Source of the DNA: Anaerolineae bacterium
Lineage (GTDB): Bacteria; Chloroflexota; Anaerolineae; JAAYZQ01
Length of the DNA: 8,073 bases
Direction: 5' to 3'
NCBI GenBank assembly: GCA_016929795.1
Contig: JAFGIA010000418.1
Span: 1-8,073, forward strand
A model generated the notes under the pieces. That model searched no databases and had not been told where the DNA came from. It saw nothing but the letters and a program-made list of their open reading frames with translations. A program made the position numbers and the translations under genes. Position 1 is the stretch's first letter, and every line of letters starts with the position of its first letter. Shown here piece after piece: positions 1 to 5,725 of the stretch.

Positions 1-12
1 CGAATTTGTGAT

Positions 13-46
13 TGCTCACGGATTAACACGGATGACACGGATTTCT
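13..46. repeat. CACGGAT dispersed-type intergenic repeat
   Basis: Three copies of CACGGAT lie at 17-23, 27-33 and 36-42, 9-10 bp apart, with the text GGATTAACACGGATGACACGG running through them. Intergenic sequences of this form recur in many environmental bacterial genomes, which is a recollection and not a search result. No coding frame covers it. It most likely marks the non-coding end of the neighbouring unit upstream of the window. Confidence 0.5.
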
Positions 47-440
47 TCTGGATCATTTCGATGAGTTTCGGTGCGATCCTCTGATTTTGGGTCATGATCG
101 TGCCGAATTCGCCAGTGTCCAGTCTATGATTAAGTATTTGCTTAAAGACTAGAGGAATTATAATCGCATTCGCGCGCGCCGTCAACTGCGGTTGCTCTAT
201 GTGCGATAGGGAGTCTATTCCCGAGAGGCCACAACTGGAATGCTTGGAAGGGGGGGCAGAAGCGTGACATGGTGCTCTGTTCCCCACTCTCACATTGGTG
301 ATGTGGCGATCGTGGCACTGCTCATGCTTGAGTGATAGACATTCTGGCCCTTGTATGCTATACTTGATCGCTGGGGCAACAGCCGCCATGGCTTTCGTTG
401 CGTGCGTGAGCCTTTGGACTAGACAAGCCTTCGAACCTGA
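47..440. other. Non-coding region upstream of the kinase, weak promoter candidate
   Basis: No convincing gene is visible on either strand. A good -10 hexamer, TATAAT, lies at 159-164, but the best -35 candidates upstream (TTTGCT at 137-142 or TTGCTT at 138-143) are poor or wrongly spaced. If it is used, the kinase mRNA would carry a leader of about 280 nt. Base composition is more AT-rich here than in the genes. A frame open from 295 joins the kinase frame but lacks a ribosome binding site and looks non-coding. Confidence 0.3.
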
Positions 441-447
441 GAAAGGA
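441..447 (+). promoter_or_regulatory. Ribosome binding site fixing the GTG start at 454
   Basis: GAAAGGA at 441-447 sits 6 nt before GTG 454. None of the earlier in-frame starts (TTG 295, ATG 355, ATG 388) has a comparable Shine-Dalgarno sequence, so this site decides the start of the kinase gene. Confidence 0.65.
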
Positions 448-453
448 TGGGAT

Positions 454-1488
454 GTGCACAAGCCGTATACTGATCTAACGCTAGTTGGACAGCTCCGCCG
501 GCTGCGTGATCTGGCCGTTGCAGCCCTCGGCTGCTACGATCTCGACAGGCCGGAGCTTGTCTACCATGGCTTTGATACCAATCTGCTCTACCGGGTAGCC
601 ACGGCGTCCGGGGAGCGGTTCATGCTCCGGCTCGCGGTCCCGAGCTGGCGGACGTTCGAGGATCTGCGCTCGGAGGCGATGTGGCTGGGTGCCCTGGCGC
701 GTGACACTCAGGTTCCGGCGCCGCGCATCGTGCCGGCGCGAACCGGGGAGCATGTGCTGCCGATCTCTCATCCCGGCATCCCGGATACGTGGCACGTGAG
801 CCTGATGAGCTGGGTGCCGGGCCGGCTGCTGGGTCGCTACCTTACCGAGCGGAACCTGGAAAAGATGGGTGCGCTCTTTGCAGAGCTCCACCATCACGGC
901 GCGACCTGGACTCCTCCGGCAGGATTCACGACGCGGCGGTTCGAGCACTGGCTGTCGCGGGGGGAGCAGAATTTGATCATAGACGGCGCGCAGGCGGCCG
1001 GGACAGGATCGGAGCCGGCCGGCCTTGCCGGGCTGCCTGCCGGGGCGCGGGACGTGCTGGAGCGAATGCACCGCCACGTGGAAGCGGCGTACGCGGCGAT
1101 CGATCGCGCCGACCTGCGCGTGATCCACTGCGACCTGTGGCACGACAACATCAAGCTCTACCACGGCATGCTGCAGCCGATCGACTTTGAGGACACGGTG
1201 TGGGGGTTTCGCGTACACGACATTGCCATGGCCATGCTCGATCTGCTGGAGGACACTGACGACGTACGCTACGCAGCGCTGCTGCCGGCGTTCCGGCGCG
1301 GGTACGCGGCCCACCTGGCCTGGCCCGACGATCCGATCGAGCCGTTCCAGATCGGCCGGTTGCTGTGGAAGATCAACTGGGTGGCGTACTGCCAGCCGCA
1401 GTGGCTGGGGAGCATGGTCGAGCGCCACGTTCCTGTGTTTGAGCAGTACGAGCGCACCGGGACTGTGGTTCGCCCCCCGGCGGGATAG
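454..1488 (+). CDS. Aminoglycoside-phosphotransferase-fold small-molecule kinase (APH/PF01636-like)
   Basis: Predicted cytoplasmic ATP-dependent kinase of 344 residues, starting at GTG 454 behind GAAAGGA. The N-lobe has NLLYRV (about 43-48) and FMLRL (56-60), where an Arg (R59) stands at the usual ATP-anchoring position; the helix-C glutamate is probably E74 in RSEAMWL. The C-lobe has the Brenner-type catalytic loop HCDLWHDN (H225, D227, N232) and the metal-binding IDFED (D244), followed by VHDIAMAM, as in SrkA/RdoA and homoserine-kinase-II relatives. The length suits this family, whose substrates include aminoglycosides, choline, homoserine, methylthioribose and protein Ser/Thr. The substrate cannot be told from sequence. 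It appears to be monocistronic: 322 bp of repeats separate it from the next gene. An antibiotic-resistance role should not be assumed, because most members are housekeeping kinases. Confidence 0.85.
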   Translation: MHKPYTDLTLVGQLRRLRDLAVAALGCYDLDRPELVYHGFDTNLLYRVATASGERFMLRLAVPSWRTFEDLRSEAMWLGALARDTQVPAPRIVPARTGEHVLPISHPGIPDTWHVSLMSWVPGRLLGRYLTERNLEKMGALFAELHHHGATWTPPAGFTTRRFEHWLSRGEQNLIIDGAQAAGTGSEPAGLAGLPAGARDVLERMHRHVEAAYAAIDRADLRVIHCDLWHDNIKLYHGMLQPIDFEDTVWGFRVHDIAMAMLDLLEDTDDVRYAALLPAFRRGYAAHLAWPDDPIEPFQIGRLLWKINWVAYCQPQWLGSMVERHVPVFEQYERTGTVVRPPAG

Positions 1489-1506
1489 GCAGGTGAGGCA
1501 GGGGAA

Positions 1507-1550
1507 GATTGCTTCGGTCGCCCGCACCTCGCGGCGTGCTCCTCATTCGG
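1507..1550. repeat. Degenerate copy of the GATTGCTTCG intergenic repeat
   Basis: GATTGCTTCG at 1507-1516 is identical to 1745-1754 in the better-formed copy downstream. Here it is followed by a diverged CG-rich stretch and no clear closing arm, so it looks like a decayed or truncated copy directly after the kinase stop codon. No terminator with a T-run is visible. Confidence 0.4.
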
Positions 1551-1570
1551 AAATCACACCGCGCCAGCCC

Positions 1571-1670
1571 GGGGCGCACGCCGTGCGCCCCTACCCTGCA
1601 TGCACCTGTACGGGCGCACGGCGTGCGCTCCTACCCTGCATGCGCCTGTACGGGAGCACGGCGTGCGCCC
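1571..1670. repeat. 40-bp tandem repeat, 2.5 copies, hairpin core
   Basis: Two full 40-bp units (1571-1610 and 1611-1650) differ at 4 positions, and a half unit (1651-1670) follows directly. There are no spacers. Each unit holds a near-perfect palindrome of the type GGGCGCACG/CGTGCGCCC, then CTACCCTGCATG. The same palindrome, with a different loop, occurs alone at 5286-5305. This indicates a dispersed hairpin repeat family that has been tandemly amplified here. It is not coding and not a CRISPR array. Confidence 0.8.
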
Positions 1671-1686
1671 AGGGACCTCAGCCCCC

Positions 1687-1797
1687 CATTTTCATCCCTC
1701 GTGGCGCCCGCCGGGCATGGGAACTCCGGCTCGGCACGCGTGGGGATTGCTTCGCCGCCCAACGACGGCGGCTCGCAATGACATTTTCATCCCTCGT
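1687..1797. repeat. Hairpin repeat element bracketed by a 16-bp direct repeat
   Basis: CATTTTCATCCCTCGT occurs perfectly at 1687-1702 and 1782-1797. Between them lies a hairpin element: ATTGC 1746-1750 pairs with GCAAT 1775-1779, and GCCGCC 1754-1759 pairs with GGCGGC 1767-1772, around a 7-nt loop. The right-hand direct repeat abuts the ribosome binding site of the serine hydrolase gene. The direct repeats could be a duplication made on insertion of the element, or the ends of a larger repeat unit. No transposase is encoded. Confidence 0.6.
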
Positions 1798-1810
1798 AAA
1801 GGAGAAAGAG

Positions 1811-3055
1811 ATGCACGACGGACAAGGACCGCAGAGTGTACAAGATTTGGGGTTGATGAGTGGATTTCCTCCGCCGCCCGACAAGCTGGTCACGCACGGA
1901 AACCAGCTCTATGCGCCATACAATCGGTGGAGCTTTCAACATGAGCTGCCGTTGAATCGGACGGTGGACGTGTGGCGCGGGGACGGACCGGTGGCCGAAC
2001 TCGAGATTGTAGAGTTTGACATAAACCAAGTGACTTACCGTAACCGGGCAGGCACGCAGTTCACATTCCGTGACATGGTTGAGATGAGCTACACGGATGG
2101 CATCGTCGTCCTGCACCAGGGCAAGATCATCTACGAAGCCTACCTGAACGGGATGCAGGCACACACGCTTCATGCCTGGGCGTCAGGCAGCAAGTCGATG
2201 ACCGGTGTGCTGGGGGCGATGCTGGCGCACGAAGGGGTGCTCGATCCGAATGCCGCCGTTGCCACGTATCTGCCCGAGCTGAAGGAGAGCGGCTTTGGGG
2301 ATGCCACAGTCCGGCAGGTGATGGATATGACCACGGCGGTCTGGTTGGGCGACGACGACGTGGACCCGGTGTCAGAAAATCTGACCTACGCCATGGCGCT
2401 CGGCTGGCGGGAAAGGTCTACGGACTATGCCGGGCCGGCATCGGTGTACGAGTTTCTGCCGACGATGAGGAAGGTGGGCGAACATGGCGTGCGCTTTGCC
2501 TACCTGACGCCAAACACCGACGTGTTGGCGTGGATCATGAAGCGGCTCTTGAATCAGTCGCTGGCTGAGATCATGCGCGAACGCATCTGGTCGAAACTGG
2601 GCGCGGAGCGCGATGCTTTCTGGATCGTCGATCCGGCGACGGCCGAGACGTCAGGCTCCGGTTTGCTCAGTACCTTGCGCGACAAGGCGCGCTTTGGACA
2701 GATGCTGCTGCAACAGGGATGTTTTAACGGGCAGCAGATCGTGCCTACTGCCGCCGTGCACGATATCGAGCAGGGGGGGGACCGGGAGGCCTTTGCGCGC
2801 GGGCCGGCAGCGAGCCCGATGAACCAGGGCTATTCGTACCACCACCAGTGGTGGATGACGCACGATGAGCAGGGTGCCTATCACAGCCTGGGCTATGGCG
2901 GGCAGATGCTTTACATTGCCCCAGCGGCAGAGCTCGTGATCGCCAAGTTCAGCTCGTATCCGACGCCGACGCCGGCAGGGAACGAGTTCTATGCCATGAT
3001 GGCCGCTTTCCCGGCGCTGGCCAAGATGCTGGCAACCCAGGGGAATATGCGATGA
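1811..3055 (+). CDS. Serine hydrolase, class-C beta-lactamase / NylB-like fold (COG1680)
   Basis: Predicted serine hydrolase of 414 residues. ATG 1811 is preceded by AAAGGAG (1798-1804) with 6-nt spacing; the open frame runs further upstream but only through repeats. The nucleophile motif S-x-x-K is SGSK (S125, K128) in HAWASGSKSMTG. A second motif, YLTPN (Y231, N235), in FAYLTPNTDVLAW is the likely tyrosine base region. HSLGYGGQMLYI (358-369) resembles the third active-site strand. The pattern is closer to 6-aminohexanoate-dimer hydrolase NylB and related esterases than to true AmpC, and there is no signal peptide, so a cytoplasmic esterase, amidase or peptidase is more likely than a periplasmic beta-lactamase. 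It is the first gene of an operon: its stop overlaps the next start by 4 nt (ATGA). No promoter is evident, because the upstream region is repeats. The substrate is unknown. Confidence 0.85.
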   Translation: MHDGQGPQSVQDLGLMSGFPPPPDKLVTHGNQLYAPYNRWSFQHELPLNRTVDVWRGDGPVAELEIVEFDINQVTYRNRAGTQFTFRDMVEMSYTDGIVVLHQGKIIYEAYLNGMQAHTLHAWASGSKSMTGVLGAMLAHEGVLDPNAAVATYLPELKESGFGDATVRQVMDMTTAVWLGDDDVDPVSENLTYAMALGWRERSTDYAGPASVYEFLPTMRKVGEHGVRFAYLTPNTDVLAWIMKRLLNQSLAEIMRERIWSKLGAERDAFWIVDPATAETSGSGLLSTLRDKARFGQMLLQQGCFNGQQIVPTAAVHDIEQGGDREAFARGPAASPMNQGYSYHHQWWMTHDEQGAYHSLGYGGQMLYIAPAAELVIAKFSSYPTPTPAGNEFYAMMAAFPALAKMLATQGNMR

Positions 3056-3567
3056 ACAACGACTGCGCGCCTTTTCAACGAAAGTCACTGTACCTGCTGC
3101 TCACAATCCCAATGATGGTGCTGTACATTGTCGTGGCACTGTTTCTATGGCACGCCAGCCTTTTCGCTTTTGTGGCTTACTGTGCCTGTTTTCCCATTGT
3201 GGCGATCGGCCAGAGCTATGCCTGTGTGTACTGGCGGTGTCCTTATGTCGGCAAGTTTGCGCCGTGTGCAGGTGGGTTCTGCCTGCCCTCGAGCCAGATT
3301 GCACGAGTATTAAAGAACACCAGGAGGTCGGAAGCAATCTACAACGTGGCAGTTAGTGTGGCGGGTTTGGCCTTGTTGGGGATTATCTTTGTCCCGGTCT
3401 GGTTTCTCTACCAGCAGGGCATCGCCCATTTGCTGATTTATCTTGGGATCGTTGTGGTGTATGCAGCCAGTTTCTTGTGGTTGATTTGTCCTGTGTGTGC
3501 GACTCGACACGCCTGCCCTGGTGGGCAGGTGGCCATGAAAATGAGAAGAGCTATCACCGGCAAATGA
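3052..3567 (+). CDS. Cysteine-rich four-helix membrane protein with duplicated halves, unknown function
   Basis: A protein of 171 residues that I do not recognise. Hydrophobic segments lie at about 13-33, 36-60, 97-120 and 125-147. After helix 2 comes C63-P-Y..-P-C72-A-G-G-x-C77, and after helix 4 comes C146-P-x-C149-x5-C155-P-G-G. The two halves (two helices, a Cys-Pro/Gly-Gly cluster, then a basic tail) look like an internal duplication. Lys and Arg at 10-11, 85-92 and 163-166 place the N terminus and both Cys clusters in the cytoplasm by the positive-inside rule. Clustered cysteines suggest a metal or Fe-S site or a redox relay (inference). The start overlaps the serine hydrolase stop by 4 nt, with AGGGGA at 3040-3045 as ribosome binding site, so the two are translationally coupled. 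The phosphatase gene follows 19 nt downstream. Confidence 0.8.
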   Translation: MNNDCAPFQRKSLYLLLTIPMMVLYIVVALFLWHASLFAFVAYCACFPIVAIGQSYACVYWRCPYVGKFAPCAGGFCLPSSQIARVLKNTRRSEAIYNVAVSVAGLALLGIIFVPVWFLYQQGIAHLLIYLGIVVVYAASFLWLICPVCATRHACPGGQVAMKMRRAITGK

Positions 3568-3573
3568 TGCTGC

Positions 3574-3580
3574 GGGGGAG
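3574..3580 (+). promoter_or_regulatory. Ribosome binding site for the GTG start at 3587
   Basis: GGGGGAG at 3574-3580 lies 6 nt before GTG 3587. It supports a GTG start and places the gene 19 nt after its neighbour. Confidence 0.6.
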
Positions 3581-3586
3581 ATAACG

Positions 3587-4357
3587 GTGCGAGGCAAAGC
3601 AACCCTCAACCCTGAAAACGGCACACCGTGCCGCCACCTGGCGTGGGAAGGGTGCTACAACACACGAGATCTGGGCGGGCTGCCCACCCTGGACGGACGG
3701 GAAACGCGGTGGCGAGCAGTGATCCGGTCTGATATTCTGAACCGGTTGACAGAAGCGGGACAACGAGCCCTGCTCGACTATGGGGTCAAGACGGTGATCG
3801 ATCTGCGCGCCGCGCACGAAGTAGCCAGAGAACCGGCGGTGACGATCCAGGATGGCGATCGTCGTCTCGACTATTTCAACTTGCCGATCGAAAAGTACTA
3901 CCCGCACGTGGGTGTGTTGATCCAGCAGGCCCAATCACGCGCCGAGGTGTATGGCATCATCCTGGATCACTACCCTGACGCGGTGGCCGAGATCATGCGC
4001 GCGATTGTCGGGGCGCAACCAGGTGGGATTGTGATTCACTGCCACGCCGGCAAAGATCGGACAGGGATGGTGGTGGCGCTGCTGCTGCGCCTGGTTGGGG
4101 TGCCGGCGGAGATCATTGCCGCCGATTACGCGCAAAGCCAGGAGCGCCTGTGGGCCTTTGACGAGAAGGTCTATGCCGAGATGAGAGCCCAGGGTGATAC
4201 GAGTTTTTGGTGGCGGCCGACGGTGACAGAGGAAGTGATCTACCGGGTGCTGGAGCACGTCGATACGCGATATGGTGGCGCAGAGGAGTATCTGCGCGCG
4301 GCAGGAGTCCTGCCTGAGGAATTGGATCAGCTCAAGCGCCGTCTGCTTGCTCGATGA
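3587..4357 (+). CDS. Tyrosine/dual-specificity protein phosphatase, MptpB-like (PF13350)
   Basis: Cysteine-dependent phosphatase of 256 residues with a GTG start. The P-loop CX5R is HCHAGKDRTG, with nucleophile C152 and R158. The upstream signature NTRDLGG (25-31) is the N-x-R-D-L/V-G-G motif typical of the Y_phosphatase3 group. The K-D pair inside the P-loop is shared with Mycobacterium MptpB, where it goes with activity on phosphotyrosine and phosphoinositides, so a lipid or sugar phosphate substrate is also possible. There is no signal peptide or membrane segment, so it is probably cytoplasmic. Length matches the family. It is the last gene of the operon with the serine hydrolase and Cys-rich membrane protein, and ends 18 bp before the convergent minus-strand gene. 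No cognate tyrosine kinase is visible. Confidence 0.9.
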   Translation: MRGKATLNPENGTPCRHLAWEGCYNTRDLGGLPTLDGRETRWRAVIRSDILNRLTEAGQRALLDYGVKTVIDLRAAHEVAREPAVTIQDGDRRLDYFNLPIEKYYPHVGVLIQQAQSRAEVYGIILDHYPDAVAEIMRAIVGAQPGGIVIHCHAGKDRTGMVVALLLRLVGVPAEIIAADYAQSQERLWAFDEKVYAEMRAQGDTSFWWRPTVTEEVIYRVLEHVDTRYGGAEEYLRAAGVLPEELDQLKRRLLAR

Positions 4358-4375
4358 GCAGATGGATTATCCCTG

Positions 4376-5227
4376 CTACCACCCGGTGCCGAGCTGACCT
4401 CCCAGGGCATTGAGAACTTCCTGGACACTGGCCTCGGCCGTGGCACGATCCAACCCTGTGTGTGCCGCGAGCTCTTTGGCCAGGCCCGCGCGGCGCACCG
4501 CGACCTTGGGCACGCGCTGGCCGCTGTTCATCCTGGCCACTACGTCCTCCAGGCTGGCGGCCCGGGGCTGTGCGGTCTCTGTCCTGGCGGGGGCCTGTGT
4601 CGTGTCGATTCCCGGTTGCAGCCGGTGTTGCATCAGCTTGCCGAGGACGAAAGCCACGACGGCCTGCGCGATCTGGGGCGGCAGGCCGAGCTTTTCGGCC
4701 AGGCCATCCACGATCGGGGCAAGAAGTGAGTTGGAGGTCAGGGTGGGGCTGCCACCGCCCATGATGGCGCTCAGGATGTCGCCCAACCCGCCGGCGCCGC
4801 TGCTTGGGGCCGGGCCTGTGCCGCCCGCCGGGCTGCCCGTGCCACCGAGAAGAACCTGGAGCAGGCCTCCCAGGCCTGGCGCACTCTGGGCAGCGCCCAT
4901 TTCGGCTGGCGCGCCATACCCCTCTGGAATCTGGCCCACACCGCCGGCACCACCCAGGCCCTGCATCAGGCTTCCGAGGTCTGGAATCCCCTGGTTGGCT
5001 GGCTCTGCCGGTGTGGCCGGGGTCTGTGATGCCTGTCCGCCCATGAACCCCTGGAGTAGCTGCGCCAGGGGATCCCCCCCTATGCCTGGAGACTGAGCGG
5101 TTGGCTGCTGTGCGCCACCCATAAACCCCTGTAGCATTTGCGCCAACGGGTCCTGGGGCGTGCCTGCCTCTTCCGAGTCAGGCTGCTGCTGCGCCCCTTG
5201 CATCAGTGCTCCCAATAGCTCTTCCAT
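4376..5227 (-). CDS. Low-complexity repeat protein, DUF937/YidB-like
   Basis: Protein of 283 residues rich in Gly, Ala, Gln and Pro, with no catalytic motif. ATG (complement of 5225-5227) follows GAGGAG with about 5-nt spacing. The N-terminal 160 residues hold recurring short helices: DPLAQMLQGFMGG (26-38) and DPLAQLLQGFMGG (52-64) are nearly identical, with weaker versions at about 83-92, 118-129 and 148-159 separated by flexible Pro/Gln/Gly linkers. The C-terminal part has two likely helical bundles: about 167-200 (LLAPIVDGLAEKLGLPPQ, then AVVAFVLGKLM) and about 226-277. The leucine/glycine repeat style and the xGLxxxxA helices resemble DUF937 (YidB) proteins, whose function is poorly known. 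There is no signal peptide. It looks monocistronic and converges on the phosphatase gene. The gene is very GC-rich, so long open frames on the opposite strand are shadows. Confidence 0.75.
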   Translation of the reverse strand: MEELLGALMQGAQQQPDSEEAGTPQDPLAQMLQGFMGGAQQPTAQSPGIGGDPLAQLLQGFMGGQASQTPATPAEPANQGIPDLGSLMQGLGGAGGVGQIPEGYGAPAEMGAAQSAPGLGGLLQVLLGGTGSPAGGTGPAPSSGAGGLGDILSAIMGGGSPTLTSNSLLAPIVDGLAEKLGLPPQIAQAVVAFVLGKLMQHRLQPGIDTTQAPARTETAQPRAASLEDVVARMNSGQRVPKVAVRRAGLAKELAAHTGLDRATAEASVQEVLNALGGQLGTGW

Positions 5228-5284
5228 TTTGGCTCCTCACTTTTTATGGCAGTGTTGCAAATCGTGTGTAAATTCACCGTCGGC

Positions 5285-5307
5285 AGGGCGCACAGCCGTG
5301 CGCCCCT
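5285..5307. repeat. Solo copy of the GGGCGCAC/GTGCGCCC hairpin repeat
   Basis: GGGCGCAC at 5286-5293 and GTGCGCCC at 5298-5305 form a perfect 8-bp stem with a 4-nt loop, followed by CTACA. It matches the core of the 40-bp tandem repeat at 1571-1670. No T-run follows on either strand, so it is a repeat and not an obvious terminator. Confidence 0.7.
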
Positions 5308-5346
5308 ACAATTTGCACAACTTTTGGCACACTGCCCTTTTTATGC

Positions 5347-5374
5347 ACAGGTGCAGCCCAACCGGGCTGCCTGT
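5347..5374. repeat. Strong inverted repeat (11-bp stem with bulge)
   Basis: GCAGCCC at 5353-5359 pairs with GGGCTGC at 5364-5370 around AACC. In an alternative extension, ACAG 5347-5350 pairs with CTGT 5371-5374 across a 2-nt bulge. Neither side has a T-run on the downstream strand, so an intrinsic terminator is unlikely. It lies between the divergent minus-strand gene and the tandem promoters, and could be another repeat or a binding site. Confidence 0.5.
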
Positions 5375-5445
5375 CAATAAGGTCAATGATTGATCTAGTG
5401 AGTGTAGTGTAGCACAGTTTTGACCGTCGGGCAAGCGCGGGACTC

Positions 5446-5474
5446 TTGCAGATGAGGAAGGGAGGTGGTATAAT
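5446..5474 (+). promoter_or_regulatory. Promoter P1, sigma-70 type
   Basis: TTGCAG at 5446-5451, a 17-bp spacer, and a perfect TATAAT at 5469-5474. Transcription would start near 5481, inside the first operator block, and read toward the nitroreductase operon. The sequence from TATAAT onward (TATAATTGTAT and beyond) resembles that of P2. Confidence 0.6.
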
Positions 5475-5475
5475 T

Positions 5476-5512
5476 GTATTGCTTGATGATACGACGTATC
5501 ATTTTGTGATTT
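5476..5512. promoter_or_regulatory. Operator block O1 over the P1 start site
   Basis: ATGATACGACGTATCAT at 5486-5502 is a perfect 7-3-7 inverted repeat. Weaker half-sites lie one 10-bp step to each side (GTATTGC at 5476-5482 and GTGATTT at 5506-5512). It lies at the predicted +1 region of P1, the usual place for a repressor. The regulator is not identified. Confidence 0.6.
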
Positions 5513-5537
5513 TCCCCAAAATTTTATCCGCACACCC

Positions 5538-5566
5538 TTGACAAGCTCCCAAGAGTATGGTATAAT
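5538..5566 (+). promoter_or_regulatory. Promoter P2, perfect sigma-70 consensus
   Basis: TTGACA at 5538-5543, exactly 17 bp, and TATAAT at 5561-5566. Both hexamers and the spacing are at consensus, so unregulated transcription would be strong. Predicted start is near 5573, giving a leader of about 160 nt before ATG 5732. The position 92 bp after P1 and the shared downstream sequence suggest duplication. Confidence 0.8.
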
Positions 5567-5567
5567 T

Positions 5568-5604
5568 GTATCATCTAACGATACATAGTCTCATCAAATG
5601 AGAC
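5568..5604. promoter_or_regulatory. Operator block O2 over the P2 start site
   Basis: Four 7-bp half-sites alternate in direction at exact 10-bp steps: GTATCAT (5568), ACGATAC (5578), GTCTCAT (5588), ATGAGAC (5598). The last two form a perfect 7-3-7 palindrome, GTCTCATCAAATGAGAC. The layout mirrors O1 position for position (offset 92 bp). Binding by a dimeric repressor on one DNA face is the simplest reading (inference). Confidence 0.6.
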
Positions 5605-5725
5605 ATAGGGATGGGGCCGACAGGATGTCAGTGCAGTGAGCGCGAGATCTGGATCGCGACGGGTTTGGCCTTGAGGTTGTGGGCCCAAGCTGCACAGGGA
5701 CCCCGCAAGTCCGCGATGGAGGGGA
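5605..5725 (+). other. Possibly structured 5' leader of the nitroreductase operon
   Basis: Transcribed from P1/P2 but without a credible reading frame. Possible pairings are GGGG 5613-5616 with CCCC 5701-5704, GACA 5619-5622 with TGTC 5626-5629, GTGCAG 5631-5636 with CTGCAC 5690-5695, and CGCGA 5641-5645 with TCGCG 5654-5658. Together they would give a nested multi-branch fold ending just before the ribosome binding site GGAGGGG (5718-5724). An alternative GGAC/GTCC hairpin (5698-5701 with 5709-5712) competes with the closing stem. I recognise no known riboswitch consensus. In GC-rich DNA such pairings can arise by chance. Confidence 0.3.

Noticed and set aside
295..453. N-terminal extension of the kinase with a hydrophobic stretch (MLYLIAGATAAMAFVACVSL) that could be a membrane anchor
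   Set aside because: Starts at 295, 355 and 388 lack ribosome binding sites, the region has non-coding composition, and GTG 454 has a well-spaced GAAAGGA. The kinase domain is complete from 454.
454..1488. Aminoglycoside resistance gene
   Set aside because: Only the general APH catalytic motifs are present. Its features fit SrkA/homoserine-kinase-like relatives equally well, and there is no mobile or resistance context.
481..1527. Long minus-strand open frame opposite the kinase
   Set aside because: It is the GC-rich shadow of a gene with a clear catalytic loop; its protein is rich in Arg, His and Pro and has no recognisable motif.
1571..1670. CRISPR array
   Set aside because: The 40-bp units abut with no unique spacers, and no cas genes are nearby.
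1187..1810. Upstream in-frame extension of the serine hydrolase through the repeat region
   Set aside because: It would read through the kinase 3' end in another frame and through repeats; ATG 1811 has an ideal AAAGGAG.
1811..3055. AmpC beta-lactamase
   Set aside because: There is no signal peptide and no canonical YAN or KTG motif; the motifs fit NylB/esterase relatives better.
4357..4377. Bidirectional terminator between the convergent genes
   Set aside because: Only a 5-bp stem (AGCAG/CTGCT) with an 11-nt loop and no T-run on either side.
4410..5096. Plus-strand frame of 228 codons opposite the DUF937-like gene
   Set aside because: It is Pro/Arg/Ser-rich shadow translation of low-complexity GC-rich DNA; the minus-strand frame is longer, has a ribosome binding site and ordered helical modules.
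5347..5374. Intrinsic terminator, or a minus-strand promoter using TTGACA (complement of 5372-5377)
   Set aside because: There is no T-run after the stem on either strand, and no -10-like hexamer at 16-18 bp spacing from that TTGACA.
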